A stretch of DNA of 64,000 nucleotides, taken from positions 34,220,145 to 34,284,144 of the forward strand of contig NC_049903.1 in assembly GCF_001411555.2 (NCBI RefSeq), in the 5' to 3' direction. Made by a program: the position numbers and the translations under genes. Positions 49,113 to 60,599 of the stretch are shown here, one piece after another. Numbering within the stretch: position 1 is the first letter of the stretch; the number at the start of each line of letters is the position of its first letter. The stretch comes from Juglans regia (taxonomy: Eukaryota; Streptophyta; Magnoliopsida; Fagales; Juglandaceae). Under the pieces are notes generated by a model. That model was not told the origin of the DNA. It saw only the letters and a program-made list of their open reading frames with translations, and did no database searches.

Positions 49113-49471
49113 TTGAAAGTTGAGAGGAGCTGCCAGCGTCGTCCTTGACTCCTTGACCCAGGACAACCCCGCACCGACACGAGCCAGTACGTACCCCTAA
49201 TGGGACAAAGTGTCCTGTATAGAAAGTTTTGATTCATCTTGAGTTTTTTGGCGCTTGCGAAACTACATTAATCTATGGGGTCATGGCCCCCAACATTTAT
49301 TTATAATTCCATGCATATAGAAAATGTCCCCTTAAAATATTTCTAATTTTCATATAATCTTTAAAATTTTCTAAATTTCTAATATGCATAAAAATGCATC
49401 TCTCCAAATTTTTCATGTAATCCCAAAGTTTTGTATAACTTTTATATATTATCTATTTTTAAGATTATGGC

Positions 49472-49773
49472 TGAAAAATACAAAGCACATGAAGAATATT
49501 TTGGTTTTTGCACAGTAAAACTAATATTGCATTGATTTTAATTTTATACAAATTGCAGTGTATAAGAATAATGAAATATACAATCAAAAGAATAATTATG
49601 AATATTTTTTTTATCATGTATAACTAGATACAAATCTAAGTATTAATGCAACACGTCAATGGATGAATATTTTCTTGTGAGTCTTGATTTGCAGTGAGGT
49701 CCTTTGATTTAGGGATGTTGTGATCTTGTTGCCACAGCTGGAGCTGGAGTGTTGATCTACATATCTGTTAACA
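49472..49773 (-). repeat. 3' LTR of copia C
   Basis: About 302 bp and clearly alignable with 54583-54882. A purine-rich stretch GCTGGGGAA on minus adjoins its inner edge, a likely polypurine tract. Confidence 0.9.
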
Positions 49774-49874
49774 TTCCCCAGCAAGCTAATGGGTGAGAGA
49801 CACACATTTAGCTTGTCTCTATGTAGCAGAAATCAAGCAGAAGTTAGGCCTTTAGTGAACATGTCTGCAATTTG

Positions 49875-50576
49875 TTAAGCAGTGGGAATATATTGAATTG
49901 AGATATCTGTACTACTTGTAACGGATAAAGTGGTAATCAACCTAGTATGAGAATGGAGGACAAGATTTGATGCCAAAGAAAGAGTTCCAAGGTTCTCACG
50001 CCAAATAGTATGAATGGTGCCAAGATGAATTTTGAAATCATGAAGTAGCATGTGAAGCCAAAATAACTCAATTGTGGCAAGGGCAAGAGATTTGTTTTCA
50101 GCGTCAGTGCTGGACTTGGAGACAACTGGCTGCTTTTTTGCACTCCAGCTAATGAGACAAGGTTCGAGAAAAATATCATAGCCTGCCCAATCCGAGTCAC
50201 TATATGCATTCGGTTTGAGAGAGTCTTTACCAAAAAATAACCATTGAATGATAAAACCTTTGAGGTAACGAAAGACTCTCTTCGCTACTATCCAATGTGT
50301 AGTGGTACGATTGTGCAAAAATTGGCACAGTTGGTTCACTGTGAAGGCTATGTCAAGCCTTGTCAATGTACAATATTGTAGTTCTCCAACTAAGTGGTGA
50401 TATTCAGTTGAATTCTCTAAAGTGTCACCATCATATTGAGACAGCTTGGTGCTTGCAAGAATTGGACTCTTGGTAGGTTTGACTCTAATCATTTTGGCAC
50501 GATTATGAATCTTAATAATGTATTTGGCTTGTGAAAGGTGAATTCCAACATCATTTCTATGCACATGAATAACCAA
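49875..50576 (-). pseudogene. copia C RNase H and RT end
   Basis: A 233-codon open stretch on minus has YHHLVGELQYCTLTRLDIAF, HWIVAKRVFRYLKG, SDSDWAG with the active-site Asp, then LISWSAKKQPVVSKSSTDAE with another acidic residue, the RNase H core. It would remove RNA from the RNA-DNA hybrid. The last part has the copia-type end but no intact link to RT upstream. Confidence 0.85.
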
Positions 50577-50717
50577 GAAGAAACTTAAGGGCCTAAGATC
50601 CTTCGTGACAAATGTTTACTTCAAAGAAGAAATTAAGAAAGTGATAGATAGCATGCTATTTCTAGTCATAATGATATCATCTACATAAATAAGAAAGAAT
50701 ATATGAATGTTGGACTT

Positions 50718-51191
50718 CTAAAAAATAAAAAAAGAGTAGTCAACATTTGATTCAATGAACCCAAGACTCATTAGTGTGCCTGCCAGCTTGTTTGACCAAG
50801 CTCTGGGTGCTTGTTTAAGGCTATATATGACCTTATTAAGCTTGCAAACATGTTGTGGGAATTGCTTGTTGATAAAGCCGGTAGGTTGCTCCATGTATAC
50901 TTCATCTTTACGGGATACATGGAGGAAGGCATTGGATACATTCAATTGTCTTATTGGCTAGTTAAAGTGGACTGCAAGAGCCAATATTGTTCTAATGGTT
51001 AAGGTTTTGACTACCGGATTGAACGTTTCAGTGAAGTATATGTCATCCTTCTGCTCAAAACCCTTGGCCACTAATCTTGCGTTGAATCTATCCACACTTC
51101 TATCACTTGAAAAACCCACTTGTTCATGATGATGTTTTGTTGATTGGTCTAGGACACAAGGTCCATATTTGATTGGCCTGAAGTGCTCCAA
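50718..51191 (-). pseudogene. copia C reverse transcriptase, frame-broken
   Basis: The minus strand has RFNARLVAKGFEQ and FNPVVKTLTIRTILALAV (51080-50960), then MNVSNAFLHVSRKDEVYMEQ and KLNKVIYSLKQAPRAWSNKL (50945-50770). These are the start and palm blocks of copia RT; NVSNAFLH stands where the DVNNAFLHG motif normally is, so the first catalytic Asp is replaced. The active-site YVDD is not in an open frame here. Non-functional. Confidence 0.85.
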
Positions 51192-51705
51192 ACTCTTCTT
51201 CTATAGCTTGGTACCATTGATGAGATTTTGCTACGTGTGAGAATTGTGTTGGTACAGGAGGTAAGGAAGTGGAATGAAAAACTTGTAGAGGATGCTTGGT
51301 AGAGTAGTACATGTGGCATTATGAGAAGTCTTTGATTTTTTTAGAGCCATCTTGAGATATGGTAACCATAGAATGTAAAGGTTGGGCAGAGACTTAATTG
51401 GATTCAGGAATTGTGTTGTGTGGTTCACTGTCTTCAGTTGCAATGACAGGTGAATTTGAGCTGGTTTCTTGATCATTCCTATGGTTTATCATTAAGAGAA
51501 GTGGGAGAAGGTGAAGCTTCCACATTTGAATCAACCAAAGAAACATTAGAATGAATATGCATTTTTGAGTCCTGAGGTAAAGGACTTACTACCTATGAAG
51601 TGCAAGTTGTTGGAGGGCCAGTATCTTTTGCAGAGGGAAATGCTTGAGAGGAGGTCCAATCTTGAGCTGGAAATAAATGTTCATCGAAAACATGTCTGCT
51701 CATGA

Positions 51706-52329
51706 TTATTTTGCGAAACACAAGATCAATACATCTATAACCTTTGTAATTTGAAGCATAGCCAAGAAAAATGCACCTTTTGGATCTGTAAAACAGCTTG
51801 TTCTGATTGTAGGGATGAATAAGAGGAAAACGTGAACACCTAAAGACTTTAAGAAGAGTGTAGTCAGATTGTTTTTGAAGTAACTTGGCATATTGAGATT
51901 GATTTTACAATATTGTTGTGGGTAACCTATTAATGAGGTAGACAGTAGTGTTAAAAGCATCAACCCAATATTTTGAGGGGAGTTTTGATTGAGCTTGGAG
52001 AGCTAATCCATTCTCTACTATATGTCTGTGTTTTCTTTCTCCTAAGCCATTTTGCTGAGGAGTATAAGACATGATAACCTTCTCATGATGCCATTAGATT
52101 CAAGGAATTTAGTGAACTAATTTGAAGTGAGTTCACCTCCTCTGTCTGATTGGAATGTTTTAATTTTGGTGGCTAGCACATTTTTAGCCATACATTTGAA
52201 TTTAATGAAGCATTCAAATGTTTCAGCTTTTGAGTGCAAGTGGTATATCCAAGTGAATTGAGAGAAATTGTCTCTGAATGTCCCATAGTATTTGTAGCTA
52301 TTATTAGAAATAATAGGTGAACACTCCAA
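51706..52329 (-). pseudogene. copia C integrase, frame-broken
   Basis: Minus 52329-52117 has YYGTFRDNFSQFTWIYHLHS, then KIKTFQSDRGGEL with the second catalytic Asp. Minus 51963-51706 covers the GKG-like tail. The region between, which should hold the Glu of the triad, shows NGLGERKHRH-type residues near 52030 but is broken. Confidence 0.75.
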
Positions 52330-52716
52330 ATATCAGAATGTATTATTTCAAGAGGTTCGGAGGTTACATTATCTAATTCAGAAAATGGAAGAGAATTTAG
52401 CCTTGACTAGTTGACAAGATTCATAAAAGGAATTGTGTTGATTAGACTGAGTAACAAGAAGTGGAGCAAAACTCTTTATTCTATAAAAAAACAAGGGAAG
52501 AGGGATGTCCTAATCTCTTATGCCAAGTGGCTGAATATGTTGTGAATCCAATGAAAACTTTGATTTTCTTGACTTTGTTTGTTGACTTGGATAGGTAGAT
52601 TAGATAGAATCCATCTTTACTTTGTCCTTATAAAAGAATCTGGCCGTGCATTTGTCATTCACATAATAGAAGGAGTTGGTCAAAAGGAACCAACAAGAGT
52701 TGTCAGCACAAAATCT

Positions 52717-53413
52717 TTAGATGGATAATAAATTTGCAGCAGTAGAAGGACAATGAAGGATGCTATTCAATTTAAATGATTTATTAGAGTTATGAAGCAC
52801 AGTGGAACCTCTGTTGGCAATAGACAAACCTGTACCATTACCTACTACCACCTCTTCATCACCTTTGTATGGTTCTTGAAGGGACAAGTTTTCCAAAGCA
52901 GTTGTTAAATGGTTGTTGGCATCGTTATTTGCATACCAAAGCTGCTCTTGAGTTTCTTTTGTTGCACAGTTGGTTCTAGCTGCCACGGCAGCAAGCTAAG
53001 CTGGTGGATGTTTGACTTGATAGGCAAAATTCATATGTTGATAGCAATCCAAGGCTTGATGACAAACTTTTCCACAAATTTGGGAGGGGGCCTGATTGGT
53101 TGAATCAACATGAAAGAGATTCTTGGAGGAGTTGTTGCTGTCTGACTTTTTTGGTTGTGTTTAAAGTGATTTTTGTTCTGTCCTGAAGGTTTCCGTTTGG
53201 AATGAGAACCAGAAAGGTCTCTGAGTCAGTGTTGAAAGGTTGATGATTTCCCAGTAGAGCCTCGAATTTGAGAAGTTCCGCTTGAAAATCTTGAAATGAC
53301 ATGAAGAACTCTCGGGTGGCAAAATTGAATGAGGTTATGAATGCTATGTATGCAAGATTGAGTCCACCAAGAATGCAGGAGATTAGATCATCATCTTCTA
53401 CTGGCTTTCCCAT
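52717..53413 (-). pseudogene. copia C gag end and protease region
   Basis: Minus 53413-53105 has a UBN2-type gag block (DDLISCILGGLNLAYIAFIT, then FQDFQAELLKFEALL). Minus 52986-52717 has a post-protease block (GNGTGLSIANRGSTVL, then LNSILHCPSTAANLLSI), the usual entry to GAG-pre-integrase. Stops separate them. Confidence 0.75.
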
Positions 53414-53765
53414 AGTCGTTAGTTGATGAGACCAAGATATTCAGAACAGGTCCACGAACCTTGCTACAATGTTTGAAGTTGACGTTTTAGGTAAACAACT
53501 CTAGATCTTGATTGAGATGCAAACCTAGAAGCCAAATATGTCCACACTTGTTTTGAAGTATTCAATCCATAGGAGGACAAAATGCTGTCAGAAAGTGTGG
53601 TAGTAAACCAGCCAAGGAATTACTGGTCTATCTTCTGCCACAGTGTAACTTGAGTTGATTATAGTGGTTATTTTTCCAGATTCATCAAAAAGGAACTGGG
53701 ATGGGCATGGTTTTGAGCCATCGACTACACGCATAAGTTCATGGCTTCTGAGAATGGGCAGGAAC

Positions 53766-54469
53766 TAGGGGTGTAAACTCAAACCGGAAACCCGGAAAAC
53801 CGGATCGGTTTTACCAGTTTTGAACCGGTCCGGTCCGGAACCGGTTTTTAAAACTTAAAAACCAGCCGGTTCCAGTTCGGTTCCAGTTCCGGGATTTTTT
53901 GGACCGGACCGGACCGGTTGATTAAAAAGAATAAAAAAGAATATTTTTATATATAAATTTTATATAAAATATTTTATATATATTAAATATTAATATATAT
54001 AAGTTTTATATATAATGTATAATTATAAATTTTTATGTGAAATTTTATATATAACATATATATTCATATATGAAATAATTTCTTATTATAATTTATAAAT
54101 TATTACATAAAATGTTAATACTAAATCACTAAAAGTTTATAACTAATACTAATATATAACTTATAACTATACCAATAGTCTAATATTAATACTATTTTAT
54201 AGTCTAATATATTAATAAAAGTATAAAACAATTTTTTTTAAATCAATTTTTTTTTTTATAAACAAATTTTTAATGACAAATTATGAAATTTACATTTTAA
54301 AAAAACCGAAAACCAGACCGGACCGGACCGGAAACCAGTAAAACCGAAAGTACCGGTTTAGGAGGATAACCGGTGCGTAATCGGTTTTGAAAAATACAAA
54401 ACCGGTACATACCTGTTCGGTCCTAGATTTTATCCAAAACTGGATCGGACCGGACCGGTTACACCCCTA
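53766..54469. mobile_element. hAT-type non-autonomous element nested in copia C, 704 bp
   Basis: Ends: TAGGGGTGTAAA at the left and GTTACACCCCTA at the right (11 of 12 in inverted match). A perfect 8-bp duplication GCAGGAAC flanks it (53758-53765 and 54470-54477). Near the ends are many ACCGGTT/AACCGG and GGACCGGACCGG repeats; the middle is AT-rich and codes for nothing. Confidence 0.92.
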
Positions 54470-54567
54470 GCAGGAACTGTGATACCCAATTCAAATAATT
54501 TGATCCATCTAATTTGGTGGAAATGTGGTGTGTAATGCTAGGCAGGATCAGAGAAGCTATCCTAGGA

Positions 54568-54581
54568 CAACTCTGATATCA
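54568..54581 (-). other. primer-binding site of copia C
   Basis: The minus strand reads TGATATCAGAGTTG, one base from TGGTATCAGAG, the initiator-tRNA(Met) complement, next to the inner LTR edge. Confidence 0.75.
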
Positions 54582-54582
54582 A

Positions 54583-54882
54583 GAAGAATACAAAGCACAC
54601 TATGAATATTTTGGTCTCTGCACAATAGAACCAGTATTGCATTGATTCTAATTTATACAAAGTGTAGTGTACAAGAATAAAGAAATATAAAATCAAGAGA
54701 ATAACTACAAATATTTTTTTTTATCATGTACAACTAGATACAAATCAAGTATTAATGCAGCAAATCAATCATTGGATATTTCCTTGTGAGTCTTGATCTG
54801 CAATGAGGTCCTTTGATTCAGGGATGCTATGATCTTGTTGCCATAGTTGGAGTTGGGGTGTTGATTTGCATATCTGTTAACA
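54583..54882 (-). repeat. 5' LTR of copia C
   Basis: About 300 bp, ending TCTGTTAACA on the plus strand as the other LTR does; the inner edge near GAAGAATAC is blurred by mutation. Confidence 0.88.
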
Positions 54883-56267
54883 GTGGCTCTACCAAAATTA
54901 AATTAAAACTAAGTTTATGAGAAATAATAAATATATATTAATATGGATCCCAAATTTTTTTATTATGCGTTACTAGACGTCTTAATATAAAATCCAAAAT
55001 AAAAATATATAAGAAAAATCATTTAAGGTTGATGATTTCTATGAAAATAGTTTAAAAGGTTTATCTTCTAGACTTCACTAAGCAAGAACAAATTTATTTA
55101 AAGTCTCAATTGTAGCATTATATGCTTCATTTGATACGAAAATGTTTAGATTTTACATGAAACTTGGTAAATTCTACCTTACATACTAGATGAATGAAAT
55201 ATGACATTCTAAAATATCAGTTGATAGTTTCTATGAAAAAAATAAGTTTTAAATATTTTATTACAAAAATAATAATAGATGAATATCATTTGATGAACAT
55301 TGTCGTCAGAAGTCTAAAATAAATATTAAGTTGTGTTTAAAATTTTATTTCTACATGATGTATGTAGTAAATTATTCTTGTGATTTTTGTGAAATTAAGA
55401 TTAAGATTTATCTCTTTTTATTTTACATAAACGTATTATACGGTAGAAAAGTTTGCCTCCTAAAAAAAAATAGCCTTGGATAAAATAGCTTGGGAACAAC
55501 AATTTTGAATAAAATAGCCTTGGAATTTGAATTTGTTCTCGAATTTTGATAGAGGATATAAAAATTTAAAGCTGTTCAAGGATGCATGTAAAGTTAAAGT
55601 TATGATCCTAGCTATTAAATATGCATGTTGTATATATGGTTTGCAAATCTAATATTATTCTTTTTTAACAGTACGGTAGAATTTATAATTATAATCATGA
55701 TGTAGATTTTTTAATGTGAAGTGCTTAAGCCTGTCATCATTATACCAAAAATAAATGAAAAAACTGAATCTAGTATATAAAGAAGTATGACTAAATTATG
55801 AATAAATATCTTACCTAACTTGATTAAAAAAAAAAAAAAACTTGCCTAACTTGTATGTGTGAAATCCTAATGAATCAATATATTAATACATTGGGTAATT
55901 ATATTTAACATTGTGGGAATTCCATCTCAATGAAATTTCTTTAATTTCTTCTTTATAAGGAGCCCACATTAATTTTTCTAGCATATGTAAGTTGGGAAGA
56001 AACATTTTGCATTAAAAGTTATAAATATTTTTTTTTCAAGTTCGATATATATATATATATATATATATATTGTCTTGTTTACAATATATTGTTGTTCATG
56101 GATTCATGTAAGTTTAAAGCTTATTCCTAATAATTATGTCCTATATATGGTTTACAAATCTAATATTTCTTATATATTGGGGTGGCAATAACAATATTTA
56201 TCAACTTTTAAATTTGTTAATTCTCAATTTTTTTTTTTTTTTTATAACAGTTAGGGCCAGTTTGGAT

Positions 56268-56455
56268 TTGGATTCAAACTTATCTCAATTTATCTTATTT
56301 AATCATTATAACTTTATAAAATTTCAACACAAAATATAATAAACAATTCAACTTTTCCAAATCGCAAAATAATAATAATCTTAAAAAATAATATTTTATT
56401 CAACTTTCATTTCAACTCAATTCAATTCAGTTCAATATCCAAACGCAATCTTAAT
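56268..56455. mobile_element. MITE family A copy
   Basis: CAGTTTGGATTTGGATTCAA at the left, AATAATAATCTT core, and TTCAATATCCAAACGCAATC at the right. Confidence 0.7.
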
Positions 56456-57149
56456 AAACAGTATCAATCACCGAGATGAGAATATATTAATTATGCATAT
56501 ATTTTCTGTTGATCCAAATTTAAAATAAATATTTTATGTGCAATTATTTTTATATATTTTATTAATATAATCGGTTGTATCAATTTTTTTTAATATAAAA
56601 TAAATTTTTTAACCAATCGTATCGAAAAAATTAGTAAAAAATATACAAAAATAACTAAATTTAAAATATTGTTAAACCAAATTTAGATGAATAGAGATAG
56701 AGAAATACATAGACGCAGGGCGGATTCCAAATACTGATAACCGAGAAAATTGAGAATATATATGTTTACCCGGCCGATGCATTTAGGTATATAATTTTAT
56801 GAGCTCTTATAATTTGTCAAGTCATGCATTGCATTTAAGGAGCTCAACAAGAATTTAAAACGTTCTAATGGGAACGCACAAAGAGTCAAAGAAAAGCACT
56901 GAATGGTCCCAACTACCATCTGATCCCCTCCTCCAATACCACACGTACATTTGGGCCCATTCATACGGAAACACTCTGACCGAATTTATTTGAATTATGC
57001 TACACAGAATTTACATATTTTTATATATTGTTTAAAAATATATAATTTTATTTTTTTATTTTTATACTTCATATTTTTTTTATTTTAAAATATAAAATAT
57101 AAAGATAAATAAAATTATATATTTTTAAATGGTGTACAGAGTTTATATA

Positions 57150-57290
57150 TAGAATTTTTTAATTTATTTTATTCCATCAAATTCTTCTTATTATTATTTT
57201 AAATTTTTATATAAAATATAATAAATAATTTAATTTTTTTAAATTTTAAAATAATATTAATATTAAAATCATTTACAAGAAACTTTTCAA
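57150..57290. mobile_element. MITE family A, truncated copy
   Basis: ATTCTTCTTATTATTATTTT then the ATAAAATATAATAAATAATT core; the right end is lost. Confidence 0.4.
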
Positions 57291-57613
57291 TTTCTTATAA
57301 TGAAAAATGTCAAGTTGCTTCCCTCTCATTTTTATTGAAGGTATATTTTATTTTTATTTTTTTAATAATTAAGAAAATGATTATTTATAGAATTTTTTTA
57401 AAAATATTTAAAAATGTATAAAAAATATTTAAATCTATATATATAATTGTACGGGCAAACTCATAGAGGTGAGCAAGCTGCCAAACACGCTTGTAAAAAA
57501 GATAGCAATAAAAAGAAAACAAAAGTTTTCACCCTCGTGTAACTCACCCTTTTACATTAAAAAAAAAAAAAAAAAAACCCCTGCATAAGGCCTTTACCTG
57601 TTAGCTATACTCC

Positions 57614-57623
57614 TCTATATAAA
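57614..57623 (+). promoter_or_regulatory. TATA box of the lipid-transfer protein gene
   Basis: TCTATATAAA, about 105 bp before the start codon, giving room for a leader of roughly 75 bp. Confidence 0.75.
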
Positions 57624-57728
57624 CAACACAGCTGTGTAACCAAAACTCACTCGAGCATTCAAAATCTCTACAAGCTTCATCACCTCTCTTTAAATTCCTC
57701 TCCTTCGAGTGACTTAACCGTCGACAAT

Positions 57729-58332
57729 ATGGCTGGCTCCTTGGTCCTTAAGCTCTCAGGTATGGTGCTTCTGTGCATGGTGGTGGCTGCACCCGTTGCA
57801 GAGGCGGTCATAACATGTGGGCAGGTGGCTAGCAGCGTGGGGAGTTGCATTGGATACCTCAGGGGTACGGTTAGTACAGTCCCTCCAAGCTGCTGTAATG
57901 GGGTCAGGAGCCTCAACAAAGCGGCCGCTACAACACCTGACCGCCAGGCCGCCTGTGAGTGCCTGAAAAAGACCGCTGGTTCCATCCCCGGACTCAACCC
58001 TGGTCTTACTGCTGGCCTCCCTGGCAAATGTGGTGTCAGCATCCCTTACAAGATCAGCACCTCCACTAACTGCAAAACGTAAGCCGCCTGGCAAATGTCG
58101 CGAATCTAACATTTTGTTTAACTAAATTGTTAATCCGATCGGTATCTTTTTTACCTTCCGCTATGATAGTGTATGCTGTAGCAGTGCAGTACTAACTGTT
58201 TTTAATTACCTTCCCACGTACAGAAATTGAAAGGCAGAGTTCTGATCCACAAGAACATCATGTCTACAGTTTACTGATGTTTAGTTTTGTTTCTAATTTG
58301 GTTGTTTGTTTTTGTGTTGCAGTGTGAAATGA
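57729..58332 (+). CDS. LTP1: type-1 non-specific lipid-transfer protein
   Basis: Exons 57729-58078 and 58323-58332 give 119 residues. The intron (GTAAGC to TTGCAG) splits a codon just before the stop, a layout common in LTP1 genes; spliced, the protein ends TNCKTVK. Without splicing the reading ends at an early stop (58080-58082). Residues 1-26 form a signal peptide with a hydrophobic core, cut after AEA. The mature part of 93 residues has all eight Cys (30, 40, 55, 56, 76, 78, 101, 115) in the LTP1 order C-9-C-14-CC-19-CxC-22-C-13-C, with the PYKIS block near the end. It carries fatty acids and other lipids in the cell wall, with roles in cuticle building and defence; the family includes known plant-food allergens. 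Very confident on family. Confidence 0.96.
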
Positions 58333-58375
58333 GGCCGACGGAGAAGAAATTTTTCAGCCACAGGATATAACTAAA

Positions 58376-58413
58376 GTAGCTAGCTAGCTATCTATCTATC
58401 TATCTATCTATCT
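58376..58413 (+). repeat. (CTAT)n microsatellite in the LTP 3' UTR
   Basis: CTAGCTAGCTAG then tandem CTAT units, directly after the stop of exon 2. Confidence 0.95.
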
Positions 58414-58548
58414 TGCTTGGGATAAATAAAAAAAAGGGCGTTTGGGCCATGTGAAGGCTCCTCATGAGGGAGCCTCGTATTCATATATGTACTGAGTCCT
58501 GTTGCTGTTTTATCGATTACGGACGCTACGTGCTGCTTCATTTTCTGT

Positions 58549-58560
58549 AATAAATAAATA
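58549..58560 (+). terminator. poly(A) signal cluster of the LTP gene
   Basis: AATAAATAAATA about 220 bp after the stop codon. Confidence 0.65.
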
Positions 58561-59789
58561 TATATCTATGTATTAAACAATATCCTGTGTCTACATCTTG
58601 CTTTCTTATTTCTCTCTCTTTTTTATTTGTCATCGCTCGATCAAAATAATTATGTGTTATTTTCTTGATCTCCTTTTCCGGTTTGCAAGTTGCAACCCAT
58701 CGCCCTAAATCTCTCTTCCACTATTTATTATTTCGAAAGAGAAATAATTGTTATAGTCGTGTGTGAGTGATAAAGATTGCATAATATTTTAAAAAAATAA
58801 ATAAATACTCAGTTATATAAAATAAATATATTTTTTTTTTTGAAATGAGTGTATAACATCACATTCTATACTGTTTTACTAAAGTAGAAAAGGGCAATGC
58901 GATGTTGCTCCCACGCGTTTTTGTACCCACTGGCAGTATGTGAGCGGTGATTACTGTGCTTGCTAGACTTTGTTGTCGGTGATGACATACATCATGTGTT
59001 ACAGCGAGCTTACCCATATAATTAATACAATTAATGTCACGAATATAGGATTTGAAATTGAAACTGCAGCTAGCTATATATATATATATATTTGAAGGAC
59101 CTAAATATGAAAATAAAAATATATATTCGGGGATCTAACATCACTTCAAAAATAAAAGTTTTTAACCTAATTAACTTCTTCTAGAAGAACTCCTATGCGA
59201 AGTCTTTATATCCTGTTCTGATTTTTCCTTTTTTTTTTTTTTTTTTCACCCAAAACTAGCATTAATATAATTTCTGAGTCTTGTACATAAATTTATTGGT
59301 CGGAAAGGTCGGCATTAATATCAATGTCTGCCATCAATTTCGAAAGTTACTATCGGTTTGAGCGTTGCTGTTTTATCTCAAAAGAAAGGTAGAAGAGGAG
59401 TTTTTTTTTTTTTTTTTTCCTTCCTTGACAAATTGAAAGATGGCAACCACAATCTATTTTCACCGACTCATTTTATAATCGTATTTTAAATTATGAATGG
59501 CATTTTAATAAAATAACTAAAAAATCAATTATAAAAATAACATCATTTTATTACAAATATTATTTCCATTTAAAACATAATTATAAAAAAATTATATATA
59601 TAATTATAAAAAATATTTTAATCACAAATAGATTCTATAAAAATAAACTCACAAACAGATTATATGACAACAGATCCTATTTTAGCTTGATTTAATATGT
59701 TAAATTATAAAATTATTTTTATCCATATATTAGATCTAACGTATTATATAAAATCTTATTGTGTTCTACTTTTATAAAATTTTTTTGTA

Positions 59790-60060
59790 GGTGTAACACT
59801 TCTCCAAGTTCCTATTCTTACAAATTTCCTATAACTATTAGAAAAACAAAAACTCTTCACAACCTCCTAACACTCTACACTCCACATTAATTTTAATTTT
59901 TTTTATCAAATATTTATTATATAAATAATGAATAGAAAATTTAAATTAATTTAAAAAGAATAAACTCAAAAAAAATTTAAAAAAAATATTAAAAATTTAA
60001 AAAATTTAAAAAAATATGAAGTATAGAATGTGGTGAAAGTTGTGTAGTAAAGCTCATTTC
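59790..60060. mobile_element. foldback MITE family E, copy 1
   Basis: Left arm: TCACAACCTCCTAACACTCT and ACACTCCACATTAATTTT. Right arm: AGAATGTGGTGAAAGTTGTG. The arms are inverted around an AT-rich core with TTTATTATATAAATAATGAA. Confidence 0.6.
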
Positions 60061-60129
60061 TGCTTTAATTTTATATGATTAAATTTTAAATAAATAATGT
60101 TATGTTGAGAAGTTGTAATTGAGGTGTAG

Positions 60130-60415
60130 ATGAGTTGGCGGACTATCACTTCTCTAACTATTACTATTCTTACAAACTTCCTTTCTGCTTTCCTATTTGT
60201 AAAAAATCTACTCAACCTCATACTATTCATACAACCTCCACACTCCACATTATTTTTAATTTTTATTATTTTTTTCTTTTATTAAATATTTATTATATAA
60301 ATAATGAATAAAAAATTTAAAAAGAATAAACTCAAAAAAATATTTAAAAAAATATTAAAAATTTAAAAAAGTGTGGAGTGTGGAGTGTGGTGGAGATTGT
60401 GTAGCAAAGCTCTCC
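60130..60415. mobile_element. foldback MITE family E, copy 2
   Basis: Left arm: ATACAACCTCCACACTCCAC. Right arm: GTGTGGAGTGTGGTGGAGAT then TGTGTAGCAAAGCTC. The core matches copy 1, including TTTATTATATAAATAATGAA and AAAAAGAATAAACTCAAAAA. Confidence 0.7.
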
Positions 60416-60599
60416 TATTTGTGGCTGTCAAAACAAGGTAAAACTTATCAGACCCACGAAATGGATATTAATACCGACTTTTCCATATAAATAGAATCTC
60501 AACTTTTTATTTGATTTATTGAAGACAAGATAGAAGTTAGAAAAGAGAGAGAATATGAAAAGTTGAAATGAAAAGTGCTTTTAAGATTGAAAGATGAAT

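Larger units (their letters stand above)
42606..49471. other. gene-free, MITE-rich AT-rich block
   Basis: No gene supported. Open frames at 44530-44730, 45965-46267 and 46479-46694 are AT-rich and lack any motif. The block holds family A and B MITEs and the 370-bp duplication listed separately. A GA-rich stretch (GAGAGAGAGG and similar) at 48538-48632 is a simple-sequence tract. Confidence 0.6.
49472..54882 (-). mobile_element. Ty1/copia LTR retrotransposon C, full length but decayed
   Basis: Both LTRs are present: 54583-54882 (5', on minus) and 49472-49773 (3'). Each starts TGTTAACAGATATG on minus. The flanks read ATGGC (49467-49471) and GTGGC (54883-54887), a 5-bp duplication with one change. 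The order on minus is gag, protease, integrase, RT, RNase H, with many frame breaks. A 704-bp hAT element interrupts the gag region. The LTRs differ at roughly one base in eight by eye, so insertion is old. Confidence 0.9.
54883..57614. other. gene-free AT-rich region upstream of the lipid-transfer protein
   Basis: No gene seen. It holds a TA microsatellite at 56047-56070, A/T runs and two family A MITEs. The segment just upstream of 57614 probably includes the LTP promoter; an A run lies at 57559-57578. Confidence 0.5.
58561..60599. other. gene-free region with two foldback repeats
   Basis: AT-rich; T runs at 59230-59246 and 59401-59418. No coding region is supported. Two related foldback copies are listed separately. 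Confidence 0.5.

Noticed and set aside
55810..55852. CCTAACTTG repeated on both sides of an A run
   Set aside because: Only nine bases and no body between; could be a poly(A)-only insertion but cannot be told from chance.
57680..58112. Antisense open frames of 118-120 codons over the LTP gene
   Set aside because: They are shadows of a GC-richer real coding exon; the plus strand has the full eight-Cys protein.
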